A stretch of DNA of 17,525 nt. Origin: JAZLEZ01 sp045615505. Its GTDB lineage: Bacteria > Spirochaetota > Spirochaetia > Sphaerochaetales > Sphaerochaetaceae. Location: positions 1 through 17,525 of the forward strand of contig JAZLEZ010000044.1 in NCBI GenBank assembly GCA_045615505.1, read 5' to 3'. The notes under the pieces are model-generated. The model did not search any database. It was not told the DNA's origin and saw only the letters and a program-made list of their open reading frames with translations. This document shows, piece by piece, positions 1-6,986 of the stretch (its first letter is position 1; every line of letters begins with the position of its first letter). The position numbers and the translations under genes were made by a program.

Positions 1-17
1 GAGGAAACCGGAACCAA

Positions 18-73
18 GGCAAGAGCGAAATCTGCCCCTGTTGACCACAACAGGGACAGAATATGCTCTTGCC
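18..73. repeat. Nested palindrome (two-tier hairpin)
   Basis: Two inverted repeats are nested. The outer arms are GGCAAGAGC (18-26) and GCTCTTGCC (65-73). The inner arms are CCCTGTTG (36-43) and CAACAGGG (48-55), closing a 4-nt loop. All pairs are perfect. No T-run follows on either strand, so it is not an obvious intrinsic terminator. No reading frame across 1-120 resembles a known protein. It may be a structured RNA piece or part of a mobile-element end; its role is unknown. Confidence 0.5.
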
Positions 74-568
74 GTTTGTGCTTGCTGCCAGTGTTTATAT
101 GCAAAAGAAAAGTTCGGTAGTTGAAGGAATAATTTTACTTACCCGTCTTTAGAAGTTAACACTAGAAAGTTTAGAACCTAAAAACCAACAAAACATAGAT
201 AAATCATCATTTAGGTTGCTACTCTAAAAGTGGACACTAAAGAGTAGAAAAAAAATTCTCTCTGAAGTGATAATACTTACAGAGAGGAAGATCATTGTCC
301 CAAAAGTGGACAAAATGAGCAGTGATTTGTCCCAAAAGTGGACAAAATGAGCAGCAGATTGTCCAAAAACTGAGCGGAAAGGGGTAGTGCAGATAAAACA
401 TCCTTCGGCTGATGGAGAAACCGACAGTTGAAAAGCATCCGTCGATGAAAACGGGTGTGCATAACAGCTAAGCCACCGGCAAACGGAAGTGCTTTCTGAT
501 GCAGTGCATTGTGTTTCTAATGGCAATCAGGAGTATATAGGATTTAACGCATATACGAAAATGCTATT
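74..568. other. Gene-poor stretch with no convincing coding region
   Basis: Apart from the repeats listed separately, this stretch contains only short open frames. The longest (minus strand, 224-526) runs straight through the 32-bp repeats, has low-complexity serine- and phenylalanine-rich content and lacks a ribosome binding site, so I do not call it a gene. A short inverted repeat, AACCTAAA (176-183) with TTTAGGTT (213-220 region), adds to the impression of mobile-element debris. Confidence 0.5.
224..375. repeat. 32-bp-periodic repeat array, possible IS21-type IS end
   Basis: The 17-mer TGTCCCAAAAGTGGACA occurs at 296-312 and 328-344. A degenerate copy starts at 360 (TGTCCAAAAACTGAGC), so three copies start exactly 32 bp apart. 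A related 13-mer (CTAAAAGTGGACA) lies at 224-236. Each unit is an imperfect palindrome (TGTCC...GGACA). Several transposase-binding repeats near the terminus are typical of IS21-family elements, and the motif resembles such ends. No istA or istB gene is visible, so this would be a remnant or the edge of an element lying left of the window. The family assignment is an inference from memory of such ends. Confidence 0.45.
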
Positions 569-819
569 GAGGTACTTTCAAAACTGCCTTCATAAATCTT
601 GAATTTTGGAGCAACTTGCAAAACCCCTTTTTAATTCTCAGGCGTTCTTTGAACCCGCTGAACGATAGTGTGAAAAACTTTAAAATACGACAGTAATTCT
701 CAGTTTTCACACTACATTTATCGAATCCAAATTTACACCTGATTTATTAAAGTTCGTTTTGCAAGTTGCTCTATCAAAAATGATTTTCTCTTCACAAATA
801 TCAGTTTTAAAAGAACCTT
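569..819. mobile_element. MITE-like element copy A (outer, carries nested inner element)
   Basis: The left terminus is GAGGTACTTTCAAAACT (569-585). The right terminus, AGTTTTAAAAGAACCTT (803-819), is its inverted complement with three differences. A 4-bp direct repeat TATT flanks it (565-568 and 820-823), as a target-site duplication would. It encodes no protein. An inner element (609-771) with different but related termini sits inside it. It ends 12 bp past the stop codon of the YhhQ-type gene (832), in that gene's 3' untranslated region. Confidence 0.75.
609..771. mobile_element. Inner repeat element nested in copy A
   Basis: The termini are perfect inverted repeats: GAGCAACTTGCAAAAC (609-624) and GTTTTGCAAGTTGCTC (756-771). 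The interior is nearly identical to 4877-5040 and 6752-6904. It includes a conserved hairpin with arms at 668-679 and 702-712 (GTGTGAAAAACT and AGTTTTCACAC). No target duplication is evident at its borders (TTTG against TATC). Its ends match the outer family at 13 of 16 positions. Confidence 0.7.
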
Positions 820-831
820 TATTAAACATAT

Positions 832-1503
832 TTACGAATTCTTCGTGATTTTCTTTGCCAAGTAGAGGAATGGTGTGTCCAGAACGGCTACAATAGCTTC
901 AAGAATCCATACACCTAAGGATAATTTTACAATTTGTTTGAATGTAACAATTGAGGAAAAAGCAATGCTGTGAAAAATTAAATTGTCCAGCAACTGTGAA
1001 AGCATTGTACAGATATTGTTCCTGAACCACAGATGTTTTCCTTCATGAAAATTCCTGATTTTTTCATATAGATATATGTCGCTTATATTTCCTACAGCAT
1101 AAGCAGCTATTGAACCGAAACAAACTCTTGGCGTCATTCGGAACAGAATTTCAAAACTATTATGTGCAAAATCCGAACTGCTCGGAACATAGGCAAGATC
1201 AATCTGGGATAAGATTATGAATGCGGCATTGCAGAAAAAACCGATATAGATTGCTTTTTTTGCCGTTCTCTTATCGTATTTTTCGGATAGAATATCAGTG
1301 GCAAGGAAAATTGTCCCGAAAAGGGTATTACCTAAAGTTGTGGAAAGGCCAAAACAGGTTACTGTTTTAAGCACCTCAATATTGGAGAAAACTGATGCAA
1401 AACCAATCCAGCCGATAATACCGGATTCTCCGAAAAACTTATAAAGAAGAAGCAAAATCGAAAAAGAAACCAATAAAGAAATAAAAAACAGCACTTCATT
1501 CAT
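832..1503 (-). CDS. yhhQ: YhhQ/VUT-family queuosine precursor transporter
   Basis: This is an integral membrane protein of about 223 residues with roughly six to seven hydrophobic segments. The segment reading TPRVCFGSIAAYAVGNISD matches the conserved region of the VUT family (formerly DUF165), whose E. coli member YhhQ imports queuosine precursors such as preQ0 or preQ1. I place the start at the ATG at 1503, with GAGAGGA about 7 nt upstream. A TTG 15 nt earlier is in frame but has no spacing for a ribosome site. The gene begins 11 bp after the pseudouridine synthase stop, so the two are probably cotranscribed. A QueH homologue elsewhere in the window supports a role in queuosine salvage. The exact substrate is inferred from the family. 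Confidence 0.85.
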   Translation of the reverse strand: MNEVLFFISLLVSFSILLLLYKFFGESGIIGWIGFASVFSNIEVLKTVTCFGLSTTLGNTLFGTIFLATDILSEKYDKRTAKKAIYIGFFCNAAFIILSQIDLAYVPSSSDFAHNSFEILFRMTPRVCFGSIAAYAVGNISDIYLYEKIRNFHEGKHLWFRNNICTMLSQLLDNLIFHSIAFSSIVTFKQIVKLSLGVWILEAIVAVLDTPFLYLAKKITKNS

Positions 1504-1514
1504 ATTATTTCCTC

Positions 1515-2693
1515 TCAATCCAGCGAAAAAGTCATTTTTTCATTTGTGACAGGATGGTTGAATTCCAGTTTTGTTGCTTTCAACATCAAATCCTTATTAT
1601 CCGGATTTGACCCGTAAAGAGAATCATTTACAATGGGATGATGAAGTCCTGTTGCACAATGAACTCTCAACTGATGTGTCCTTCCGGTTCTGGGAATCAG
1701 ACGAAGTTTTGTAACATCCCGCTTATCCAATTTGTATATTACTGTTTTTTCCCAGTCCGTTACAGCCTCTTTTCCCCGTTCAAAATCCACAACCTGATGA
1801 GGTCTGTTTTCCGTATCAAGACGGATAGGCAATGAAACAGTACCGCTGTTTTCAAAAATCTTCCCTTCAACAGTTGCTGTGTATTCTTTATAGACTCTGC
1901 GCTCTTCAAAAGCACGGCACAGAGCATCATGTGCGTACTGTGTAATTGAAAGAACCATAAGCCCGCTTGTAGCCTGATCAAGTCGATGGACACAAGGTTG
2001 AGCAATGGTATTGAATAGATTTCTGACACGGCTTGCAACACAATCAAACTCAGTTTTCCCTTCAATGGCAAGCAGACCGGAAGGTTTATTTACTACAACA
2101 ATATCGGAGTCTGAATAAACAATATCAAGACCGAGAATGTATTTCATGATAGGTTTACATCTTTCATCGCACGGAGTATAAAACTGTTTGTGCACAGCAG
2201 GTCCGTTCCCGTAATAGAATTCTGCCATAGAAACAGGTTTCCTGCCATCTGAATAACACTGATTCAATAGTCTCGGTGCGCAACAATCTCCGGTTCCGGC
2301 TTGACAGGTGGGGCATATTTCATCCAGTGATATTACAGATGAGTCAAAACAGTGAAACTTGTAAAGCTTTTGAATCTCGTGCCAATAGTATCTGGAAAGC
2401 TCACTTCTTTTGGCTTTGTCGGATTCTGCTTTTATCTCTTTATCGGACTCTGCAAGAAGAGTCTGCATTTTATCAACATCAAAAACCGGAGGAACAAAAC
2501 TATCTGCAGTGAAAGATCCGAATAGTTCTCCGGAAAAAGCTTTATAAACGGTTCCGTCAGAACAGACAAGTACTCCGAACATACGACCGCAATCCTTCTG
2601 AAGAAGCTTCTTCCCAAGTTCGGATTTATCCAGAAGGTTTATCCATCGAGTGCATATTTCTTTAGCCTGTCGCTGAGGAAGAACTGCGTGCAT
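1515..2693 (-). CDS. RluA-family pseudouridine synthase with cysteine-rich N-terminal extension
   Basis: The 392-residue protein would isomerise uridine to pseudouridine in rRNA or tRNA. Its C-terminal half (about 185-392) is the RluA catalytic domain. The signature HRLDQATSG lies at 236-244, with Asp239 as the expected nucleophile, followed by the conserved RTGRTHQLRVHC. The first 180 residues are an extension, including MFGVLV and a Cys-rich stretch (CPTCQAGTGDCCAP, 127-140) seen in a long-form RluA subgroup. No S4 domain is visible. The RNA target cannot be read from sequence. The ATG at 2693 has no Shine-Dalgarno and lies 2 nt after a terminator T-run, which is odd. An internal start at Met38 would cut into the extension, so I keep the long form. 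It is followed closely by the YhhQ-type gene. Confidence 0.88.
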   Translation of the reverse strand: MHAVLPQRQAKEICTRWINLLDKSELGKKLLQKDCGRMFGVLVCSDGTVYKAFSGELFGSFTADSFVPPVFDVDKMQTLLAESDKEIKAESDKAKRSELSRYYWHEIQKLYKFHCFDSSVISLDEICPTCQAGTGDCCAPRLLNQCYSDGRKPVSMAEFYYGNGPAVHKQFYTPCDERCKPIMKYILGLDIVYSDSDIVVVNKPSGLLAIEGKTEFDCVASRVRNLFNTIAQPCVHRLDQATSGLMVLSITQYAHDALCRAFEERRVYKEYTATVEGKIFENSGTVSLPIRLDTENRPHQVVDFERGKEAVTDWEKTVIYKLDKRDVTKLRLIPRTGRTHQLRVHCATGLHHPIVNDSLYGSNPDNKDLMLKATKLEFNHPVTNEKMTFSLD

Positions 2694-2695
2694 AT

Positions 2696-2728
2696 AAAAA
2701 AATTGACAGAAGAATGACCTTCTGTCAA
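2696..2728 (-). terminator. Rho-independent terminator after the NSS transporter
   Basis: A perfect 10-bp stem (2703-2712 with 2719-2728, TTGACAGAAG) has a 6-nt loop. On the minus strand it is followed by seven T (2702-2696). It lies downstream of the NSS transporter stop (2807), with a short MITE between. The T-run ends 2 nt before the ATG of the pseudouridine synthase, so it may also attenuate that gene. Confidence 0.8.
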
Positions 2729-2740
2729 CTGATTACTTTA

Positions 2741-2790
2741 GAGGTACTTTCAAATCCTATTTTCACAAATATCAGTTTTGAAAATACCTT
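2741..2790. mobile_element. MITE-like element copy B (short, 50 bp)
   Basis: The left end GAGGTACTTTCAAA (2741-2754) and right end AGTTTTGAAAATACCTT (2774-2790) match the outer termini of copies A and D. A 4-bp direct repeat TTTA flanks it exactly (2737-2740 and 2791-2794). The interior keeps only a TTTCACAAATATCAG segment shared with the right arm of copy A; the inner element is absent. It sits between the NSS transporter stop and that gene's terminator. Confidence 0.72.
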
Positions 2791-2806
2791 TTTAGAATCT
2801 TATTAC

Positions 2807-4150
2807 TTACTTCCAAGCAAATGTAGCCATACCGTAAATGTAAATACCTATGATAATTAAAGGTACAACATATGTACATACCGGTTTCATCCACTTAGGA
2901 ACTTTCATACCTTCACCGGCATTTGCTTCAGCAATAAAGTTGTCCCAACCCCAACCGAATCTTTTGTTTGTACAGAAGATTACATGACAGAGGGAACCCA
3001 GAGGCAGAATGTTCGTTGAAACGATGAAATCCCAGAAATCAAGCCATGCAGAACCTTCGGCAAACGGCTGGAAACTAAATAAGCTGTAACCGAAAGCTGT
3101 GGTAAGAGCGATGAAGAATACTCCGATACCACAGATAACACTACCCTTGATTCTTGACCAACCTGTAATTTCACGAACCATGGCAATGATGGTTTCACAT
3201 ACTGCCAGAACTGTTGAGAATGCTGCGAATACCATAAAGAGGAAGAAGAGTGTACCCCAGAATCTTCCGCCGTTCATATTGACGAATACCGTTTTCATCG
3301 TTTCAAACAGAAGAGCAGGACCGGCATTGACTGATACTCCGTATGTTGCACAAGCAGGGAACATAATAAAACCGGCCATAAGAGCAACAAATGTATCAAG
3401 AGCAATTACACGGACAGACTCACCTGTAAGAGAATTCATTTTTTCTATGTAGGAACCGAAAATTGCCATTGACCCCATTCCGATACTCAGTGTGAAGAAT
3501 GCCTGATTCATAGCTCCGACGATGACAGTTCCGTTGATTTTCTTAATGTCCGGAAGCAGATAGAAACTAAGACCTTCTTTTGCTCCGGGAAGTGTTGCAG
3601 AATTGATTGCAAGAATAATCATAAGTGCAAAGAGAGCTAACATCATGTACTTTGTTATTTTTTCAAGACCGCTCTGAAGATTGAAACAGAGAACGGTAAA
3701 AGCAAGAATTACAACAATTGCAAGAGCTGAAACATTGATAGAAGGATTTGTAATCATAGGAACAAATCCTAAATCAGTATAACTTCCTGTAAAAAACATC
3801 CAGAAATAGTAACAAATCCAGCCTGTTACAACTGTATAGAAAGCCATAAGTGCAACATTACCGAGAAGTGAAAAATAACCATGGATATGCCATTTCTGAC
3901 CATCTTTTTCAAGCTTGCGATACATTCTGAAAGGACTGAGCTGTGAAGCACGACCGAGTGCAAATTCCATAATCAGTACTGGAAGTCCGAGAACAACCAG
4001 ACAGAGAAGGTAAACAAGTACGAATGCACCACCACCGGACTGACCTGCCATCCAAGGGAATTTCCAAACATTACCGCAACCGATTGCGCAACCAGCAGAA
4101 AGCAGGATGAATCCGAGTCTGCTGCCGAGACGTTCTCTTTCGTTTGACAT
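2807..4150 (-). CDS. NSS-family sodium-dependent (amino acid) transporter
   Basis: The 447-residue protein belongs to the neurotransmitter:sodium symporter family (LeuT, MhsT, Tyt1), which couples amino-acid import to sodium entry. The diagnostic TM1 segment is present: GNVWKFPW at about 26-33, then SGGGAF, LGLPVLIMEFALGR and about eleven or twelve hydrophobic segments, the compact prokaryotic layout. Where LeuT has Asn21 in its AGNAVG stretch, this protein has Cys (AGCAIG). I chose the ATG at 4150, preceded by AGGGG at good spacing. An upstream in-frame extension of 19 residues has no ribosome site. A plausible promoter lies at 4178-4207. It is a single-gene unit ending in the terminator at 2696-2728. 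The substrate is probably an amino acid but unspecified. Confidence 0.9.
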   Translation of the reverse strand: MSNERERLGSRLGFILLSAGCAIGCGNVWKFPWMAGQSGGGAFVLVYLLCLVVLGLPVLIMEFALGRASQLSPFRMYRKLEKDGQKWHIHGYFSLLGNVALMAFYTVVTGWICYYFWMFFTGSYTDLGFVPMITNPSINVSALAIVVILAFTVLCFNLQSGLEKITKYMMLALFALMIILAINSATLPGAKEGLSFYLLPDIKKINGTVIVGAMNQAFFTLSIGMGSMAIFGSYIEKMNSLTGESVRVIALDTFVALMAGFIMFPACATYGVSVNAGPALLFETMKTVFVNMNGGRFWGTLFFLFMVFAAFSTVLAVCETIIAMVREITGWSRIKGSVICGIGVFFIALTTAFGYSLFSFQPFAEGSAWLDFWDFIVSTNILPLGSLCHVIFCTNKRFGWGWDNFIAEANAGEGMKVPKWMKPVCTYVVPLIIIGIYIYGMATFAWK

Positions 4151-4177
4151 TATTTTGTCCCCTTTTAATACTCCGAT

Positions 4178-4207
4178 ACTATAAATATACGGTATAGATT
4201 GTTGCAA
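4178..4207 (-). promoter_or_regulatory. Putative sigma70-type promoter for NSS transporter
   Basis: On the minus strand, TTGCAA (4207-4202) and TATAGT (4183-4178) are spaced 18 bp apart, about 28 bp upstream of the start codon. TTGCAA is palindromic and could also serve the LysE-type gene on the plus strand (TATAAG at 4227-4232, spacing 19), making this a compact divergent control region. Confidence 0.4.
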
Positions 4208-4290
4208 GTTTACAAAAAAAAGCGGTTATAAGGCAATATTGGCAAGCTGTTTTATTGAAATTTTGCACCGGAAAAAGAATAATCGAACAC

Positions 4291-4878
4291 ATGATTAATA
4301 TTTATGAACTGACAATTTACATAACAGCAATGGCAATAACACCGGGTCCTAACTGTATTCTGAGCATGGTCAACGCGGCTCAAAAAGGTTTTCCGAAGTG
4401 CCTTTCTCTAAATTTGGGAATGTTTGCAGGAATACTGGTTTTGGATACGATAGCCTATTGTTTGGTTTCAGTATTGGTGAAATATATGCCGATAATCAGA
4501 CCTGTTCTGCAGATATTGGGCATCTTCTATATCCTATATCTTGCATACTGTATGTTCAACAAAGGCGAAATCAAGGTTACCCAGAAAGCAGGAGACTTTA
4601 AAACCGGATTTATTTTTCAGTTTATGAATATTAAGGTTATGCTGCTTGGAGTAACTGTAATCTCAACCTATATTCTTCCTGCAAATTTGTCATTTTTGAA
4701 AGGATATCTTGTAATTCCTTATTTAACTGTTGTCTGTTTTCTGTGCGGGATTGTCTGGGCTGTTTGCGGTGCAGTACTGTCAAAGCTTTACAACAGATAC
4801 AGAAAAGCTTCCAATATCTTTTTCGGTCTTACACTGATTGCGCTGGCCGGAAGCAATTTGTGTTCTTTTATTCATTGA
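4291..4878 (+). CDS. LysE/RhtB-family amino acid exporter
   Basis: The 195-residue membrane protein has about six hydrophobic segments and the LysE-family N-terminal motif TPGPNCILSMVNAAQKG (about 18-34), where the conserved Pro-Gly-Pro sits in the first helix. Members export amino acids such as lysine, threonine or homoserine lactones; the substrate here cannot be told. The ATG at 4291 starts the family's normal N-terminus. An in-frame TTG 36 nt earlier would add a hydrophilic tail not usual in the family. The ribosome site is weak (GGAAAAAG about 15 nt upstream). The stop TGA (4876-4878) shares its last two bases with the first two of repeat copy C, so the element abuts the coding end without shortening the protein noticeably. 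Confidence 0.85.
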   Translation: MINIYELTIYITAMAITPGPNCILSMVNAAQKGFPKCLSLNLGMFAGILVLDTIAYCLVSVLVKYMPIIRPVLQILGIFYILYLAYCMFNKGEIKVTQKAGDFKTGFIFQFMNIKVMLLGVTVISTYILPANLSFLKGYLVIPYLTVVCFLCGIVWAVCGAVLSKLYNRYRKASNIFFGLTLIALAGSNLCSFIH

Positions 4879-5040
4879 GGAACTTTCAAAACTCCTTTTT
4901 TAATTCTCAGGCGTTCTTTGAACCCGCTGAACGATAGTGTGAAAAACTTTAAAATACGACAGTATTTTTCAGTTTTCACATGACATCTATCGAATCCAAA
5001 TTTACACCTGATTTATTAAAGTTCGTTTTGCAAGTTGCAC
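4877..5040. mobile_element. MITE-like element copy C (inner type only)
   Basis: The left end is GAGGAACTTTCAAAAC (4877-4892) and the right end GTTTTGCAAGTTGCAC (5025-5040). The left end is intermediate between the inner (GAGCAACTTGC) and outer (GAGGTACTTTC) termini. The interior is almost identical to the inner elements of copies A and D, including the hairpin arms at 4937-4948 and 4970-4979. There is no clear target duplication (CATT against CCTG). It begins inside the stop codon of the LysE-type gene and ends about 23 bp from the terminator of the convergent symporter gene. Confidence 0.7.
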
Positions 5041-5053
5041 CCTGATTGTTTTC

Positions 5054-5084
5054 AAAAATAAAGAGCCGTGGAAAACCACGGCTC
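5054..5084 (-). terminator. Rho-independent terminator of the sodium:solute symporter gene
   Basis: A perfect 9-bp stem GAGCCGTGG (5063-5071) with CCACGGCTC (5076-5084) encloses a 4-nt loop. It is followed on the minus strand by TTTATTTTTG. It lies 24 bp downstream of the symporter stop codon (5109-5111). Confidence 0.9.
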
Positions 5085-5108
5085 AATTCAAATATCCATA
5101 CTATATTA

Positions 5109-6539
5109 TCAGTCGATATAAGCTGAAGGAGCTGCTTCAACACCCTTCTTCCATTCAATAGCATTGACGATGAAGAATGTAGCTGTTCCGATGATACAAC
5201 CGAATACTACAGGGAGAATACCGAGGTAGAAATTACCACCTGAGAGAATCTGCCAGAAAATGAATCCGATTGTACCTGTGATAATAGATACCTGACCGGA
5301 CTTTCTTGTTGCGTTCTTTACAACGAGTCCGAGACCGTATGCAGCGAAAGGACCTGCACAGCGGATACCGAATGCAAATGTGTTCATTGTTGTAATAGGC
5401 ACGCCTGCAAAAGAAATAATCATAGCTACTACACAGCAGATAACATTGCAAAGTCTTGTTGCACGAACTTCTGCCATACCATCAAGTTGCTTTCCGCTGT
5501 AAGGTTTGTAGATATCGTTGATGATCATTGTTGACATACAAAGGAGGTTTGAGTCAGCAGATGACATTGTTGCAGAAATGATTGCTGCAGAAATGATACC
5601 TGTAATTGCTGCAGGAGCATAAGCCTGTGTTACAGCCATCATTGCGTTTGAACCGTTTGCTGCGAGGTTAGGAATCTGATCCTTGAGAGCGAGAGCTGCA
5701 AGACCGAGAAGTGTAGGGAATGTAGCCATAGCTGCCATGAGAACTGCAGAAAGAAGAGATGCATTCTTAGCTGTCTTCTCATCCTTTGCTGTTTCAAATC
5801 TTGAAATCATTTCAGGACCTGAAAGGAAGGTACAGAAGTAGTTAAAAATGTAACCGATAATTGTAATCCAACCGATCTTTGTGAATGAAAGCTGTTCTGA
5901 AGGAAGCTTTGAAGCAATTAATGCCCATCCGCCGCATTTTGAAATGACGATAGGTGTTGCAATTGCAAGACCTACAAGAATGATGAGGAACTGTACAAGG
6001 TCGGAAATCTGGTCTGCAATCATTCCACCGAATGTTGTGTAAAGAATGATAACGATTCCGGCAATAATCATACATGCCTTCGGAGGAAGGTTTGTAAGTG
6101 TTGCTACAACTGAACCGGAAGCAGCAACCTGTGAAGATGTAAGACAGAAGAGAGCAAGAATGTTGAGAACTGCTGAGAATACACAACTGAACTTTCCGAA
6201 TCTTCTTCCGACGACTTCAGGAATTGTAACTGCCATTGCTTTTCTTACTTTAGGAGCAAAATAAGCAAGAGGAATCATTGCAACTGAACATGCAAGGACA
6301 TACCACATAGCCGACATACCCCAGGAACCGAATGCTTTCTGAGCAAGACCTGTTGTACAACCGCCGCCGATGTTATTTGCTGAAAGAGAGAATGCTACCA
6401 TGAAAATACCCATTCTTCTGCCTGCGAGCATATAATCATCAGCTCCTTTAATTTTGAGCTTGCCTACTACAAAACCGATAATAAGCATACCGAGGAGGTA
6501 GCCGATTACGATAATCAAGGCACTTGTGTTAATAACCAT
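5109..6539 (-). CDS. Sodium:solute symporter (SSS family)
   Basis: The 476-residue protein has about thirteen hydrophobic segments, the normal size for the SSS family (PutP, PanF, SglT), which uses the sodium gradient to import small solutes. Family features include the N-terminal DDYMLAGRRMG (about 34-44), SLSANNIGGG in the first core helix, and SSADSNLL followed by DIYKP in the equivalent of TM8, where the sodium-site serine/threonine residues lie. The ATG at 6539 has AAGGAG about 6 nt upstream. A clear terminator follows the stop. The upstream region holds repeat copy D. The substrate is not determinable; proline, pantothenate and carboxylates are all known for relatives. Confidence 0.9.
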   Translation of the reverse strand: MVINTSALIIVIGYLLGMLIIGFVVGKLKIKGADDYMLAGRRMGIFMVAFSLSANNIGGGCTTGLAQKAFGSWGMSAMWYVLACSVAMIPLAYFAPKVRKAMAVTIPEVVGRRFGKFSCVFSAVLNILALFCLTSSQVAASGSVVATLTNLPPKACMIIAGIVIILYTTFGGMIADQISDLVQFLIILVGLAIATPIVISKCGGWALIASKLPSEQLSFTKIGWITIIGYIFNYFCTFLSGPEMISRFETAKDEKTAKNASLLSAVLMAAMATFPTLLGLAALALKDQIPNLAANGSNAMMAVTQAYAPAAITGIISAAIISATMSSADSNLLCMSTMIINDIYKPYSGKQLDGMAEVRATRLCNVICCVVAMIISFAGVPITTMNTFAFGIRCAGPFAAYGLGLVVKNATRKSGQVSIITGTIGFIFWQILSGGNFYLGILPVVFGCIIGTATFFIVNAIEWKKGVEAAPSAYID

Positions 6540-6649
6540 AATTTTCTCCTTAAATTTAAAATCTTAAATATTTAACACTGCATTAATTATTACACGACTT
6601 ACAGTGGGCACGCAAGGAAAATTAAATCCGCTTATTGTGAGCTTATTGT

Positions 6650-6952
6650 GAGGTACTTCCAAAACTGCCTTCATAAATCTTGAATTTGCCTTTGCGTTTA
6701 AAAACACATTTTTGCTAATTCCATAATACATAAAGTGTTACATCAATTATAGCGCAACCTGCAAAACTCCTTTTTATTCTCAGGCGTTCTTTGAACCCGC
6801 TGAACGATAGTGTGAAAAACTTTAAAATACGACAGTATTTCTCAGTTTTTACACTGCATTTATCGAATCCAAGTATTTAATAAAGTTCGTTTTGCAAGTT
6901 GCTCTATCAAAAATGGTTTTCTCTTCACAAATATTAGTTTTGAAAGTACCTC
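6650..6952. mobile_element. MITE-like element copy D (full outer element with nested inner element)
   Basis: This is the most complete outer copy: GAGGTACTTCCAAAACT (6650-6666) at the left, AGTTTTGAAAGTACCTC (6936-6952) at the right, differing at one base. Flanks show TGT on both sides (6647-6649, 6953-6955), a possible 3-bp duplication, unlike the 4 bp in copies A and B. The left arm carries about 65 bp (6690-6752) missing from copy A. The inner element is at 6752-6904. It occupies most of the gap between the symporter start and the gene at 7079. Confidence 0.75.
6752..6904. mobile_element. Inner repeat element nested in copy D
   Basis: The termini are GCGCAACCTGCAAAAC (6752-6767) and GTTTTGCAAGTTGCTC (6889-6904). 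The interior matches the inner elements at 609-771 and 4877-5040, with a roughly 10-bp shortening near 6874. The hairpin arms are at 6810-6821 and about 6843-6854, the second carrying one change (AGTTTTTACAC). Confidence 0.68.
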
Positions 6953-6986
6953 TGTAATAATTTGTTTGTATCGTTGAATTTTTCCC

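Noticed and set aside
160..236. Inverted pair with ends CACT...AACCTAAA as IS termini
   Set aside because: The arms match at only about 14 of 23 positions; too weak to define an element.
296..375. CRISPR array
   Set aside because: Only two exact units exist and the 15-bp gaps between the 17-mers are themselves near-identical, so there are no spacers.
224..526. 100-codon minus-strand open frame
   Set aside because: It reads through the 32-bp repeats, is serine/phenylalanine-rich, has no ribosome site and resembles no protein.
4205..4290. Upstream starts for the NSS and LysE-type genes
   Set aside because: The extended N-termini are hydrophilic, not typical of the families, and lack ribosome sites; the chosen ATGs fit the family N-termini.
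4743..4937. Plus-strand frame running from the LysE-type gene into repeat copy C
   Set aside because: It is an out-of-frame shadow of the exporter gene ending in the repeat; other copies of the repeat do not continue a protein.
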